DNA of 40,799 bases from Berkelbacteria bacterium GW2011_GWA2_35_9 (lineage in GTDB: Bacteria > Patescibacteriota > UBA1384 > GWA2-35-9): the NCBI GenBank assembly GCA_000991185.1, contig LBRB01000009.1, positions 1 through 40,799 on the forward strand, read 5' to 3'. Shown here piece after piece: positions 31,502 through 40,076 of the stretch. Under the pieces are notes generated by a model. It ran no database searches and had not been told where the DNA came from. It saw only the letters and a list, made by a program, of their open reading frames with translations. Position 1 is the first letter of the stretch. Each line of letters begins with the position of its first letter. A program made the translations under genes and the position numbers.

Positions 31502-31798
31502 ATGTTAAATTGTCATTTTTGTAAAAAAGAGATAGATAATTGTTCCTGTATTAATTTCGGAAGAATTTTTGCCGGACTATATATTATTTTACTTGGGATA
31601 GTAACCCTTTTAGATAGTTTAAATTTAATTTCAGTCAATTATGAATTGATAATTAAAAACTTTTGGTCGTTATTAATTGTATTGATTGGTCTATCGTTAC
31701 TGTCGGGTAAAAATTGGGTTTCCATTATACTTGGGTCAATATTTACAATATTTATTTTTGCGATCACAGCATTGTTAATATTTTCACAGCTATTTTAA
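31502..31798 (+). CDS. Small membrane protein with N-terminal CxxC...CxC
   Basis: MLNCHFCKKEIDNCSC plus TM segments; TAATG overlap with truB. Confidence 0.65.
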   Translation: MLNCHFCKKEIDNCSCINFGRIFAGLYIILLGIVTLLDSLNLISVNYELIIKNFWSLLIVLIGLSLLSGKNWVSIILGSIFTIFIFAITALLIFSQLF

Positions 31799-32454
31799 TG
31801 AACTCTCAAAATGATTTTATCTTGGTTAATAAACCAAAAGGGTGGACCTCTTTTGATGTAGTAAAGTATTACAAAAATAAATTAAAAGTTAAAAAGATTG
31901 GACACGGAGGGACGCTTGATCCTTTGGCGGACGGATTATTGATTTTAGCAATTAATGAAAATACTAAAAAATTATCTGAAATTTCAGGATCAGATAAAGA
32001 ATATGAATTTGAAATACTTTTTGGTTTAAAGAGTGAAACTGGGGATATGGAGGGTAGAACTCTAGATGAGGCAGAAAGTGTTGAGGTTGATAAGGAAGAT
32101 ATTGTATCTTGTATCAATAAATTGACTGGCATTATAAAACTGATTGTACCTAAATATTCAGCTGTAAAAATAAAAGGTGATAAATTATACAATTTGGCAA
32201 GAAAGGGAAAAATTGCCAATGATATGCAATTACCAATACGAAAGAGTCAAATATATAGTTTGCAACTGCAAAAACTATACAAAATTAATGAAAAACAGAT
32301 TGCAAAAATAAAAGTTGAATGTTCGAGCGGGACATATGTAAGATCGTTAGTCGAAAAAATTGGTGAATTATTAAAAATTCCAACGGTTGCTTATAGTATC
32401 AAAAGAACTAAAGTTGGAAATTTTGATTTAAAAGACGCTGAAAAATTAATTTAA
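31798..32454 (+). CDS. truB: tRNA pseudouridine(55) synthase
   Basis: LVNKPKGWTSFDVV, IGHGGTLDPLADGLL; start MNSQNDF. Confidence 0.95.
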   Translation: MNSQNDFILVNKPKGWTSFDVVKYYKNKLKVKKIGHGGTLDPLADGLLILAINENTKKLSEISGSDKEYEFEILFGLKSETGDMEGRTLDEAESVEVDKEDIVSCINKLTGIIKLIVPKYSAVKIKGDKLYNLARKGKIANDMQLPIRKSQIYSLQLQKLYKINEKQIAKIKVECSSGTYVRSLVEKIGELLKIPTVAYSIKRTKVGNFDLKDAEKLI

Positions 32455-32469
32455 TGATATTGATTATTA

Positions 32470-32545
32470 TGGGGTGAGTGACGGGAATTGAACCCGCAAC
32501 CACCAGGATCACAACCTGGAGCTCTACCATTGAGCTACACCCACC
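32470..32545 (-). tRNA. tRNA-His(GTG), CCA encoded
   Basis: Cloverleaf with extra G-1; anticodon loop TTGTGAT. Confidence 0.95.
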
Positions 32546-32577
32546 ATCATATTAATTATAAATTATAAATTATTTTT

Positions 32578-32654
32578 TGGTGCCCTTGGCAGGATTCGAA
32601 CCTGCGACCTACTCCTTAGAAGGGAGTCGCTCTAATCCACTGAGCTACAAGGGC
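32578..32654 (-). tRNA. tRNA-Arg(TCT), CCA encoded
   Basis: Cloverleaf; anticodon loop CTTCTAA. Confidence 0.95.
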
Positions 32655-32660
32655 TTTTTT

Positions 32661-32736
32661 TGGAGCCGATGGGCGGATTTAAACCGCCGACCTCTACTTT
32701 ACGAAAGTATTGCTCTATCGACTGAGCTACATCGGC
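32661..32736 (-). tRNA. tRNA-Thr(CGT), CCA encoded, atypical A19/T56
   Basis: Cloverleaf; anticodon loop TTCGTAA; D-loop AGTCGATA; T-loop TTTAAAT. Confidence 0.93.
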
Positions 32737-32790
32737 AAAATCTTAAACAACACTTTGACAAAGCTATCATATTTTAGCAAATAATTACTC

Positions 32791-32819
32791 TTGACACAAG
32801 ACAATTAATTCTATATAAT
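32791..32819 (+). promoter_or_regulatory. Consensus sigma70-like promoter
   Basis: TTGACA 32791-32796, 17 nt, TATAAT 32814-32819. Confidence 0.7.
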
Positions 32820-32847
32820 TCAATTATTCTGTTTTTGGGGGTGTAAC

Positions 32848-33486
32848 TTGAAAAAAGAAAAAGGAAATGTTTATTATTTAGTTTGTCTTTATGGTTTATA
32901 TGATCATATATTAAGAACCCCAATTGAATTGGATGGGTATACAGAATATCTGGACGCACTTGTTGAACTATATAGAAATAATATTTTTGATAAAGATGAA
33001 GTATATTTTGTTGATTTGATGTTAGAGGAAAAAATTCCATCAATAATACTCTGCGGTGGAATTACTAATAAGCAATTAGAAGTATCAGAGGCAAGGAGTG
33101 TTTTTCTTAATTACGGTATAAGAAAAAAGATTCTGAATAGGTTGGGTCTACCAGAAAATTCAGAATATGTTCAAGTTTACTTAGAAGAAAATTCAGTAAA
33201 TACTGCTCAAAATATTTATAATGGTATGAGCAGAATAATTGCAAGAGATGTAAATCCAAATAAAACAATTTATGTGATTTGTGATAAATTCAGAAAATTC
33301 AAAGTCAAAATGATTTTGAGAAGAGCATTATCATTGTTTGTAAACATTGGAACAGTAAAAGTAATTGCATTAAAAAGAAAGGATATTCACCCACATTCAA
33401 ATTATATATATCAATTTTTTGCTGGATTAAGATATTTATCTTATTGGAATTTTGTTAAAGATGCTAACTTAAGAGGAGGAAAATAA
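32848..33486 (+). CDS. DUF218/YdcF-like protein
   Basis: IILCGGITNKQLEVSEARSVFLNYG...VYLEENSVNTAQNIYNGM...IYVICDKFRKFKVKMI. Confidence 0.75.
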   Translation: MKKEKGNVYYLVCLYGLYDHILRTPIELDGYTEYLDALVELYRNNIFDKDEVYFVDLMLEEKIPSIILCGGITNKQLEVSEARSVFLNYGIRKKILNRLGLPENSEYVQVYLEENSVNTAQNIYNGMSRIIARDVNPNKTIYVICDKFRKFKVKMILRRALSLFVNIGTVKVIALKRKDIHPHSNYIYQFFAGLRYLSYWNFVKDANLRGGK

Positions 33487-33523
33487 TAGTATCAGAAAGT
33501 TAATCGATTAATTCCACACAAAT

Positions 33524-33546
33524 ACCCCGCCAATGCGGGGTTTTCT
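33524..33546 (+). terminator. Rho-independent terminator
   Basis: ACCCCGC caat GCGGGGT TTTC. Confidence 0.7.
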
Positions 33547-33548
33547 CT

Positions 33549-33625
33549 TGGCGGACTGGACGGGACTTGAACCCGCAACCTTCTGCGTGACAGGCAGATG
33601 CTCTAACCAATTGAGCTACCAGTCC
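33549..33625 (-). tRNA. tRNA-Asp(GTC), CCA encoded
   Basis: Cloverleaf; anticodon loop CTGTCAC. Confidence 0.95.
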
Positions 33626-33626
33626 A

Positions 33627-33875
33627 TTAGATATTGTCAATAATTAATTTTTTAATTTTTTTCCCAAATCCCATTTTATAAAATTTCTCACGATTTTTTG
33701 CATCATCTGAACAATAATATTGCTCAAAGTACATTAATTTAAATGGTCTATTATTTTTTGTCCATTTGTTTTTGCCTTGGTTATGCTCTTTTAGTCTTTC
33801 ATCCACTGATTTACTAGTATACCCAACATAAACTCTATTATTGGTTTCGCTTCTAATGAAATATAAACTATACAT
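33627..33875 (-). CDS. Small GIY-YIG nuclease domain protein
   Basis: MYSLYFIRSETNNRVYVGYTSKSVDERLKEHNQG...FKLMYFEQY. Confidence 0.92.
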   Translation of the reverse strand: MYSLYFIRSETNNRVYVGYTSKSVDERLKEHNQGKNKWTKNNRPFKLMYFEQYYCSDDAKNREKFYKMGFGKKIKKLIIDNI

Positions 33876-33889
33876 AACTATTCATAAGG

Positions 33890-33941
33890 TAACCAATTGT
33901 CAGCCAGAGGCTGATCGTCCTTTGGACGAAGCTACCAGTCC
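33890..33941 (-). repeat. Duplicated tRNA-Asp 5' fragment interrupted by twin hairpins (insert 33900-33929)
   Basis: GGACTGGTAGCT | TCGTCCaaaGGACGA TCAGCCtctGGCTGA | CAATTGGTTA. Confidence 0.92.
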
Positions 33942-34045
33942 AAAATAAAAAATATATTTTTGATATTTAATATGTCCTTTATTATTTTACTTATATATGA
34001 TATAAAATAAATATAATTTAATCAAGAGGAAGAAAGGTCGAAAAC

Positions 34046-34294
34046 ATGAAAGATAATTTAATTGGTCAAGTTATTCATTATTTTGGCAACATTTCGGTGG
34101 CTGTCATAAAATTGGATGACAATTTAAGCATTGGGGATTCTATCAAAATAGAAGGTGCAACTACTAATATTGATCAGACAGTTGAATCAATCCAGGTCGA
34201 TAAAAAAGATTTAGAAAATGCTGACAAGGGAGAAGAAGTTGGGATTAAGGTAGTTGATAAGGTTCGATCTGGAGATAAAGTTTACAAAATTTAA
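34046..34294 (+). CDS. Translation elongation factor-like (EF-Tu domain 2-like) small protein
   Basis: IGQVIHYFGNISVAVIKLDDNLSIGDSIKIEGATTNIDQTVESIQVDKK. Confidence 0.75.
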   Translation: MKDNLIGQVIHYFGNISVAVIKLDDNLSIGDSIKIEGATTNIDQTVESIQVDKKDLENADKGEEVGIKVVDKVRSGDKVYKI

Positions 34295-34299
34295 CTCAA

Positions 34300-34374
34300 G
34301 CGGGTGTAGTTCAGTGGTAGAATGTTTCCTTCCCAAGGAAAAGGTCGTGGGTTCGAACCCCATCACCCGCTCCA
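34300..34374 (+). tRNA. tRNA-Gly(CCC), CCA encoded
   Basis: Cloverleaf; anticodon loop TTCCCAA. Confidence 0.95.
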
Positions 34375-34379
34375 TTTTT

Positions 34380-35582
34380 ATGTTGATGAAAAAGAAATTT
34401 TTTACAGTTCTCAAAAATGATAAAAAAACCATTGCTAGAATTGGAAAATTATCTACTGATCATGGGGATATAGACACTCCTTTTTTTTCTGTTGTCGGAA
34501 CTAGTGCAACGGTTAGAACTTTAAGTAGTGAAGAAATATTAGAAACTGACACCCAATTAGTTTTAGCAAATACATACCATTTGCATTTGCGACCGAATGA
34601 AAAAGTTATTAAAAAACTTGGTGGACTTTCAAAATTCATGAATTTAAATTTACCCACTATGACAGATAGTGGTGGCTTTCAAGCGATGAGCTTAGGTGCC
34701 GGTAGGGAACATGGAATTGGTAAAATAGGTTTTTTCCCTAATGGAAAAAAACTTGAAAATACAGAAGATAGAAGTTTAGTCAATATTACGGAAAGTGGAA
34801 TTGAATTTAGATCACACCATGATGGAAGCAGGCACTTTTTTTCACCGGAAATTTCAATGCAAATACAGAGCGATCTCGGCGCTGATATTATTTTTGCTTT
34901 TGATGAATGCACATCTCCATTACATAATTTTGAATATACAAAAAAATCAATGGAAAGAACCCATCGTTGGGCTGTTAGATCATTGGAGTCATATAATAAA
35001 AAACAAAAAATCTATGGTATTATTCAGGGCGGGGTTTTTAAAGACTTGAGATTAATCTCGGCTAAATTCATTGATAAATTGAATTTTGATGGCATTGCAA
35101 TCGGTGGAGCTTTAGGAGATACAAAAGACAGTAAAAATGAAATCACTGAATATATTGTTAGTAACTTATCTAATAAAAAACCACGCCATATGTTAGGTAT
35201 TGGAGATGTTGATGATATTTTTGAAGCAGTTGAAAGAGGTATTGATAGTTTAGATTGCGTTTGGTTTACCCGACTAGCTAGAAGAAATATGTATTTTATT
35301 TATCCGGAAGACGGAGGTAACAAAATAAATCGTTGGCGAAAAAATATTCGTTCAGTGAAATTAATTTTAGAAAATCCATTGTCGGAATATTGCAAATGCA
35401 ATATATGTAGTAATTATTCCGCAACTTACATTAAACATTTAGTTGTTGCTAACGAAATGCTAGGTATGAGATTAATTACTTATCATAATATATTTTTTGT
35501 TAACAATTTAATGAAACAAATTAGAGAATCAATTCAGAATAGTAAATTTTTAGAGTTAAAATCATATTGGTACGGAAAATAA
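34380..35582 (+). CDS. tgt: tRNA-guanine transglycosylase
   Basis: LANTYHLHLRP, TDSGGFQAMSL, FDECTSP, YGIIQGG, CKCNIC...YIKHL; start set after tRNA-Gly. Confidence 0.93.
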   Translation: MLMKKKFFTVLKNDKKTIARIGKLSTDHGDIDTPFFSVVGTSATVRTLSSEEILETDTQLVLANTYHLHLRPNEKVIKKLGGLSKFMNLNLPTMTDSGGFQAMSLGAGREHGIGKIGFFPNGKKLENTEDRSLVNITESGIEFRSHHDGSRHFFSPEISMQIQSDLGADIIFAFDECTSPLHNFEYTKKSMERTHRWAVRSLESYNKKQKIYGIIQGGVFKDLRLISAKFIDKLNFDGIAIGGALGDTKDSKNEITEYIVSNLSNKKPRHMLGIGDVDDIFEAVERGIDSLDCVWFTRLARRNMYFIYPEDGGNKINRWRKNIRSVKLILENPLSEYCKCNICSNYSATYIKHLVVANEMLGMRLITYHNIFFVNNLMKQIRESIQNSKFLELKSYWYGK

Positions 35583-35636
35583 GGCTAGAAATTTCAATTA
35601 CTCTATGCTATACTACAATTTGTAATTGTTCATTAA

Positions 35637-35713
35637 GCCCCCTTAGCTCAGTGGATTAGAGCGCCACGCTTCGGACGTGGAAGTCGGGGGTTCGAATCCC
35701 TCAGGGGGCACCA
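35637..35713 (+). tRNA. tRNA-Arg(TCG), CCA encoded
   Basis: Cloverleaf; anticodon loop CTTCGGA. Confidence 0.95.
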
Positions 35714-35721
35714 TTATTATA

Positions 35722-35798
35722 GGGCGATTAGCTCAGTTGGTTAGAGCGTCTCGTTTACACCGAGAAGGTCGGGGGTTCGAGCCCCTCATCGCCTACCA
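35722..35798 (+). tRNA. tRNA-Val(TAC), CCA encoded
   Basis: Cloverleaf; anticodon loop TTTACAC. Confidence 0.95.
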
Positions 35799-35799
35799 C

Positions 35800-35874
35800 G
35801 CCGAGGTAGCTCAGTGGTAGAGCAGGTGCCTGAAGAGCATCGTGTCGTCAGTTCGATTCTGACCCTTGGCACCA
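35800..35874 (+). tRNA. tRNA-Phe(GAA), CCA encoded
   Basis: Cloverleaf; anticodon loop CTGAAGA. Confidence 0.93.
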
Positions 35875-35973
35875 TACAAAAGAAAAGATTAAAGATTAAA
35901 GATTAAAGATTTAAAAAATTTATTTCTGGATTTAAATCAACCATTTTCAAAAAGCGATGAGAAAACGCTTTAT

Positions 35974-36297
35974 TTGGTTGCTGGAATTTCATTTGGAATA
36001 TTATTATTAAATATAATTTTTCAACTGTTTTTTTTAAGCAATAATCAAGCGAAAGAAAAATTACAAAAGAAAATAATATCTTTTCTCTACACTTGCACAA
36101 TTTCTTACCTTATGTTAACATTTTTTAGGTGGCAAGATCTTCCACTTCTTAATTATCAAATAGTTTGGTATTTATTAACAATATTTTTATTTATTTGGTT
36201 AATTAATATTTTCATCTATTTTTTAATTAACTATAAGAAAGACATTAAAAAAATTAAACAAGAAATAAATTTTCAAAAATATTTAGGAAAAAAATAG
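35974..36297 (+). CDS. Small membrane protein, start uncertain
   Basis: Hydrophobic ORF; frame stays open upstream without ATG (RLKIKDLKNLFLDLNQPFSKSDEKTLY...). Confidence 0.5.
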   Translation: MVAGISFGILLLNIIFQLFFLSNNQAKEKLQKKIISFLYTCTISYLMLTFFRWQDLPLLNYQIVWYLLTIFLFIWLINIFIYFLINYKKDIKKIKQEINFQKYLGKK

Positions 36298-36298
36298 T

Positions 36299-37474
36299 AT
36301 GGCAACAAAAACCAAAAAAACTGTCAGTATGGATGAATTAGTTGAAAAATATGGACAAGATATTGTTCCAATTTCAGTTGGAGATTCGGTTGAGGTAGAA
36401 GTTTTGACTAAATCAAAAAATAAAATTACTGTTGATGTGAGCGGATTAGCTAGCGGAGTTATACCAGAAAAAGAATTTTCATATAGTTGTAACGATATTA
36501 AACCAGGGGATATTATTACAGCCAGCGTACTTCTTGCAGAAAATGAAAATGGTTTTGTGATTTTATCATTAAAACAAGCTGACAATGATCGAGCTTGGGA
36601 CATTTTAGAAGAAAAAAAGAAAAACAAAGAAAATATTCAAGTCAAAATTAAGTCTGCAAATCGTGGTGGGTTGATTGCTGAGTATAAAGACACTGAAGGA
36701 TTTATTCCGGTCTCTCAATTAGCGCCTAACAATTATCCAAAAGTTGAAGGTGGCAATCAAAGTTTAATCTTGAAAAAATTACAGAGTTTCGTCGGAGAAT
36801 TAATGGATGTGAAGGTAATGTCGGTGGATAAAAATTCAGAAAAATTAATTTTTTCAGAAAAAATTGCTGTTGGATCGATCAAGGATGAAGATGTAAAAAA
36901 TCTTAAATTAGGCAAAGAAGTCGAGGCATTAATTACATCGATTGTAGATTTTGGATTGTTTGTTAAAATAAATATTGAAAAAAAAGAATATGATGGTTTG
37001 ATTCATTATAGCGAGATAACTTGGGACAAACAGGTTGATTGGAAAAAAAATTACAAAGAAGGTCAAAAAGTTAAAGCAGTGATTATTTCATTAAAAGATG
37101 GCAGATTAGCTCTTTCAATCAAAGCTCTTGAAAAAAATCCATGGGAGAAGGCAGAAGGAAAAATTAAGAAAGGGGATACAATCGAGGGAAAAATTACTAG
37201 CATTACTCCATATGGAGCATTCGTAGAAGTTATGAAAAATGTCGAAGGTATGGTGCATATTTCAAATTTAGGTAAGAAAATAACCGACCCGAACAAAGTT
37301 TTAGAAAAAGATAAAAAATATAAATTTGAAATATTAGATTTAGATTTAAAAAATAAAAAAATTTCTCTTAAATTAATTAAATCTGAGAAAAAAAATAAAA
37401 CAAAAAAAATAGAAAAAAAAGTTACCAAAAATAAAACTAAAGCAACTAAAAGTAAAATTAAAAATAAAAAATGA
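36299..37474 (+). CDS. rpsA: 30S ribosomal protein S1-like, multiple S1 domains, Lys-rich tail
   Basis: GLFVKINIEKKEYDGLIHYSEITWDK; TPYGAFVEVMKNVEGMVHISNLG. Confidence 0.9.
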   Translation: MATKTKKTVSMDELVEKYGQDIVPISVGDSVEVEVLTKSKNKITVDVSGLASGVIPEKEFSYSCNDIKPGDIITASVLLAENENGFVILSLKQADNDRAWDILEEKKKNKENIQVKIKSANRGGLIAEYKDTEGFIPVSQLAPNNYPKVEGGNQSLILKKLQSFVGELMDVKVMSVDKNSEKLIFSEKIAVGSIKDEDVKNLKLGKEVEALITSIVDFGLFVKINIEKKEYDGLIHYSEITWDKQVDWKKNYKEGQKVKAVIISLKDGRLALSIKALEKNPWEKAEGKIKKGDTIEGKITSITPYGAFVEVMKNVEGMVHISNLGKKITDPNKVLEKDKKYKFEILDLDLKNKKISLKLIKSEKKNKTKKIEKKVTKNKTKATKSKIKNKK

Positions 37475-37941
37475 TTATTACCAAAAAAGAGGGGAAGCTG
37501 ATCGTAAAAAATAAAAATTCTGCCGTAAAGTTTATTAGTGAAAGTGTTAAAATAAATGATTTCAAACTACCCGGACCCGGCGAGTATGAAGTTGGTGGAA
37601 TTTTGGCTTATGGATTAAGCGAAGGTGGTTATGTTTTTAAAGATGATGAATTTGGATTTGGATATTTAGATGGAATTAATAAAGTTCTTGATGAGAAAAA
37701 ATTAGAAGATTTACCAGATGTTGAAATACTTTTTGTTAATTTTTCTGATGATAATAAAATATCTGCAACTGAAAAAAATATTAAGATTTTTGATCCTAGA
37801 ATCGTAATTGCATTTGGGGATGGAGATAAAATAGAAACTAATATTGCAAATATTGGAAGATATGAAGAAATTGAAGGAGTGTTAAAATTGAAGAAATCTG
37901 ATTTGCCATTTGAAGGGCAAAAGATATACTTCATTAAATGA
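37471..37941 (+). CDS. Truncated metallo-beta-lactamase-fold-like protein
   Basis: LPGPGEYEVGGI motif; no HxHxDH motif. Confidence 0.5.
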   Translation: MIITKKEGKLIVKNKNSAVKFISESVKINDFKLPGPGEYEVGGILAYGLSEGGYVFKDDEFGFGYLDGINKVLDEKKLEDLPDVEILFVNFSDDNKISATEKNIKIFDPRIVIAFGDGDKIETNIANIGRYEEIEGVLKLKKSDLPFEGQKIYFIK

Positions 37942-38846
37942 AATCAATTGCTAATTTTTATAAGGTCATCTCTTCTTACGAAGAAATCGCTGTTGTTATC
38001 CATAAAAACCCAGACGGTGATGCTGTCGGCTCATCGTTGGCATTAAGAGATCTACTAAAATATTTTGGTAAAAAAGTTAAAATATATAGTTTTGATGAGT
38101 TGCCCGAAATGTTTTTGGTGTTGCAAGACGGATATCTAAAACTAATGGATAATCCAATTGTTGAGAAATTAATATTTTTAGTTGATTGTGCAGATTTTAA
38201 TTTAACAGGATTAATAAATACTGATATTCTTAATAAAATAATATTTAGCATTGACCATCATAATCGAACAAAAATTAAAAAAGTATCAAAATATTTAATT
38301 TATGCTGATAAATCCTCGACAGCAGAAATTATTTATAATATATTTCAATATTTTAATGTTGATATTGAAAGTAAAACAGCCGACTATTTATTGTTAGGTA
38401 TATATTCAGATACTGGAGGAATGCTTCATTCTAATGTTAATGAAAAAACATTAGAAGTGGTTTCAAATTTACTCCTGTACGGAGGAAAACTTAAATTAGC
38501 TATGAGCTGTTTGAAGGAAAGAAAAAAATTTAATCGGATTAAGCTTTGGGGATATGCAATAGAAAGATTGAAGTTTAACCAAAAATATGGTATTCTTTAT
38601 TCCGTAATTACTAATTTAGAACTTGAAAAATATGGATGTGACCAGAATGATGTTTCGGGTTTAGTTAATTTCATTAACTCAGATAAAAATATTAATGTCT
38701 TTGCTGTTTTTATTCAACAAAATAATAAAATAAAAGGCTCGATGAGATCTGAAAATAAGTTAATTGATGTTGGAAAAATTGCTGAGATATTTAGTGGCGG
38801 AGGGCACAAAAAAGCAGCTGGTTTCGTATACAAGATTGAAGGTTAG
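37938..38846 (+). CDS. DHH/DHHA1 family phosphoesterase (NrnA-like)
   Basis: IHKNPDGDAVGSSLAL, FLVDCADFN, SIDHHNRTK, SGGGHKKAAGF. Confidence 0.93.
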   Translation: MKSIANFYKVISSYEEIAVVIHKNPDGDAVGSSLALRDLLKYFGKKVKIYSFDELPEMFLVLQDGYLKLMDNPIVEKLIFLVDCADFNLTGLINTDILNKIIFSIDHHNRTKIKKVSKYLIYADKSSTAEIIYNIFQYFNVDIESKTADYLLLGIYSDTGGMLHSNVNEKTLEVVSNLLLYGGKLKLAMSCLKERKKFNRIKLWGYAIERLKFNQKYGILYSVITNLELEKYGCDQNDVSGLVNFINSDKNINVFAVFIQQNNKIKGSMRSENKLIDVGKIAEIFSGGGHKKAAGFVYKIEG

Positions 38847-38889
38847 TATTCTAAAATCTAAAATCTATATTCGAAATTCTAAATTTATT

Positions 38890-38975
38890 GCCCGGGTGGT
38901 GGAATGGTAGACACGCAGGACTCAAAATCCTGTGCTCGTAAGAGTGTGAGAGTTCAAATCTCTCCCCGGGTACCA
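38890..38975 (+). tRNA. tRNA-Leu(CAA), CCA encoded
   Basis: Type II cloverleaf; anticodon loop CTCAAAA. Confidence 0.93.
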
Positions 38976-38980
38976 TAAAT

Positions 38981-39023
38981 GCCGAGGTGGTGCCTGCCCT
39001 GCGAATGCAGGGAAATTGGCAGA
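38981..39023 (+). repeat. Duplicated tRNA-Leu 5' fragment interrupted by CCTG-hairpin (insert 38993-39012)
   Basis: GCCGAGGTGGTG | CCTG CCCTGCgaatGCAGGG | AAATTGGCAGA. Confidence 0.92.
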
Positions 39024-39065
39024 ATAAGTAAATGATAATATTAGAATAGGTAAGATTATAATTAT

Positions 39066-39152
39066 GCCGAGGTGGTGAAATTGGCAGACACGCTAGATTT
39101 AGGATCTAGTGCCTGAAAAGGCTTGCGAGTTCAAATCTCGCCCTCGGTACCA
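39066..39152 (+). tRNA. tRNA-Leu(TAG), CCA encoded
   Basis: Type II cloverleaf; anticodon loop TTTAGGA. Confidence 0.95.
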
Positions 39153-39206
39153 TATAAAACTTGTACTTGTAAATTAGTTCCGAGTACAGTTAACCGTCAG
39201 GCAGAA

Positions 39207-39227
39207 ACCCGCAAATGCGGGTTTTAT
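39207..39227 (+). terminator. Hairpin terminator
   Basis: ACCCGC aaat GCGGGT TTTA. Confidence 0.6.
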
Positions 39228-39229
39228 TG

Positions 39230-39285
39230 TTGACATTTTGTCGATCAATATATATAATTGGTTGGTGATTAGTACTTGGACAAGG
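39230..39285 (+). promoter_or_regulatory. Promoter (17-bp spacer) and TACTTGGACAAGG leader box
   Basis: TTGACA 39230-39235, TATAAT 39253-39258, TACTTGGACAAGG 39273-39285. Confidence 0.6.
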
Positions 39286-39295
39286 GAGGTCAGAA

Positions 39296-39874
39296 TTGAA
39301 AAAAACAATGATTGCGACAGATATTGATGGAGTTATTGTTGATTGGTTTGGTAATTTTTTAAATTTTGCAAATTTAATAATGGGTACTAATTATCAATAT
39401 GAAAATATGCATGATCATGATTTTTCTACAAATTTTAATATATCAAGAGAAATAATTATAATACTTGATAGAATAAGGTCATGTCAGTATGGTCTTGTTA
39501 AATTACCAATAATAAAAGGAGCATTAAGAGCTATAGAGAAATTAAGAGAAAAGTATATTATTGTAATAATTACAAGCCGAAGAGATGAATTCAAAGAAGA
39601 AACAAGTATTTGGAGAGATATGTATTTACCAAATATACCATTATTTTATTCAAATGGTGCCAACAATCCGTATGCGGGAGGGGAAAGAAGGCAAAGCAAA
39701 GAAGAAATCGCTAATGATATAGGTGCTTCATACCTAATAGAAGATAATCCTAATGAATTTGAAAATTGGAAAAGTAAAAACATTGAACCAATTTGTTATG
39801 CACAGCCATGGAATTTAGGAGTAACTAATTATAAAAGATATAATTGGGATCAAATTTTAAAGTACTTATTATAG
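39296..39874 (+). CDS. HAD-like 5'-nucleotidase (NT5C-like)
   Basis: MIATDIDGVIVDWFGNF; IITSRRDEF; YLIEDNPNE; TTG start. Confidence 0.75.
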   Translation: MKKTMIATDIDGVIVDWFGNFLNFANLIMGTNYQYENMHDHDFSTNFNISREIIIILDRIRSCQYGLVKLPIIKGALRAIEKLREKYIIVIITSRRDEFKEETSIWRDMYLPNIPLFYSNGANNPYAGGERRQSKEEIANDIGASYLIEDNPNEFENWKSKNIEPICYAQPWNLGVTNYKRYNWDQILKYLL

Positions 39875-39881
39875 CTAAAAT

Positions 39882-39901
39882 GGACGGTTTAATACCCGTC
39901 C
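39882..39901 (+). terminator. Hairpin downstream of HAD gene
   Basis: GGACGGtttaataccCGTCC. Confidence 0.4.
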
Positions 39902-39954
39902 AATATTTATAAAAGTATGTTAATATATTTCTATACAGCAAAGAATGAAGTTAT

Positions 39955-40030
39955 GGACCAGTAGCTCAGTGGTTAGAGCAATTGCCTCTTAAGCAATGGG
40001 TCGTGGGTTCGAACCCCACCTGGTCCTCCA
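39955..40030 (+). tRNA. tRNA-Lys(CTT), CCA encoded
   Basis: Cloverleaf; anticodon loop CTCTTAA. Confidence 0.95.
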
Positions 40031-40076
40031 TAAATTATTTTACAATTTACAGTTTTCAATTTACAATAACTATTAT

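Noticed and set aside
32577-32777. 66-aa ORF MVPLAGFEPATYSLEGSRSN...
   Set aside because: Reads through tRNA-Arg and tRNA-Thr; not a protein gene
34211-34432. 73-aa minus ORF MVFLSFLRTVKN...RVMGFEPTTFSLGRK
   Set aside because: Antisense of tRNA-Gly(CCC) and neighbours
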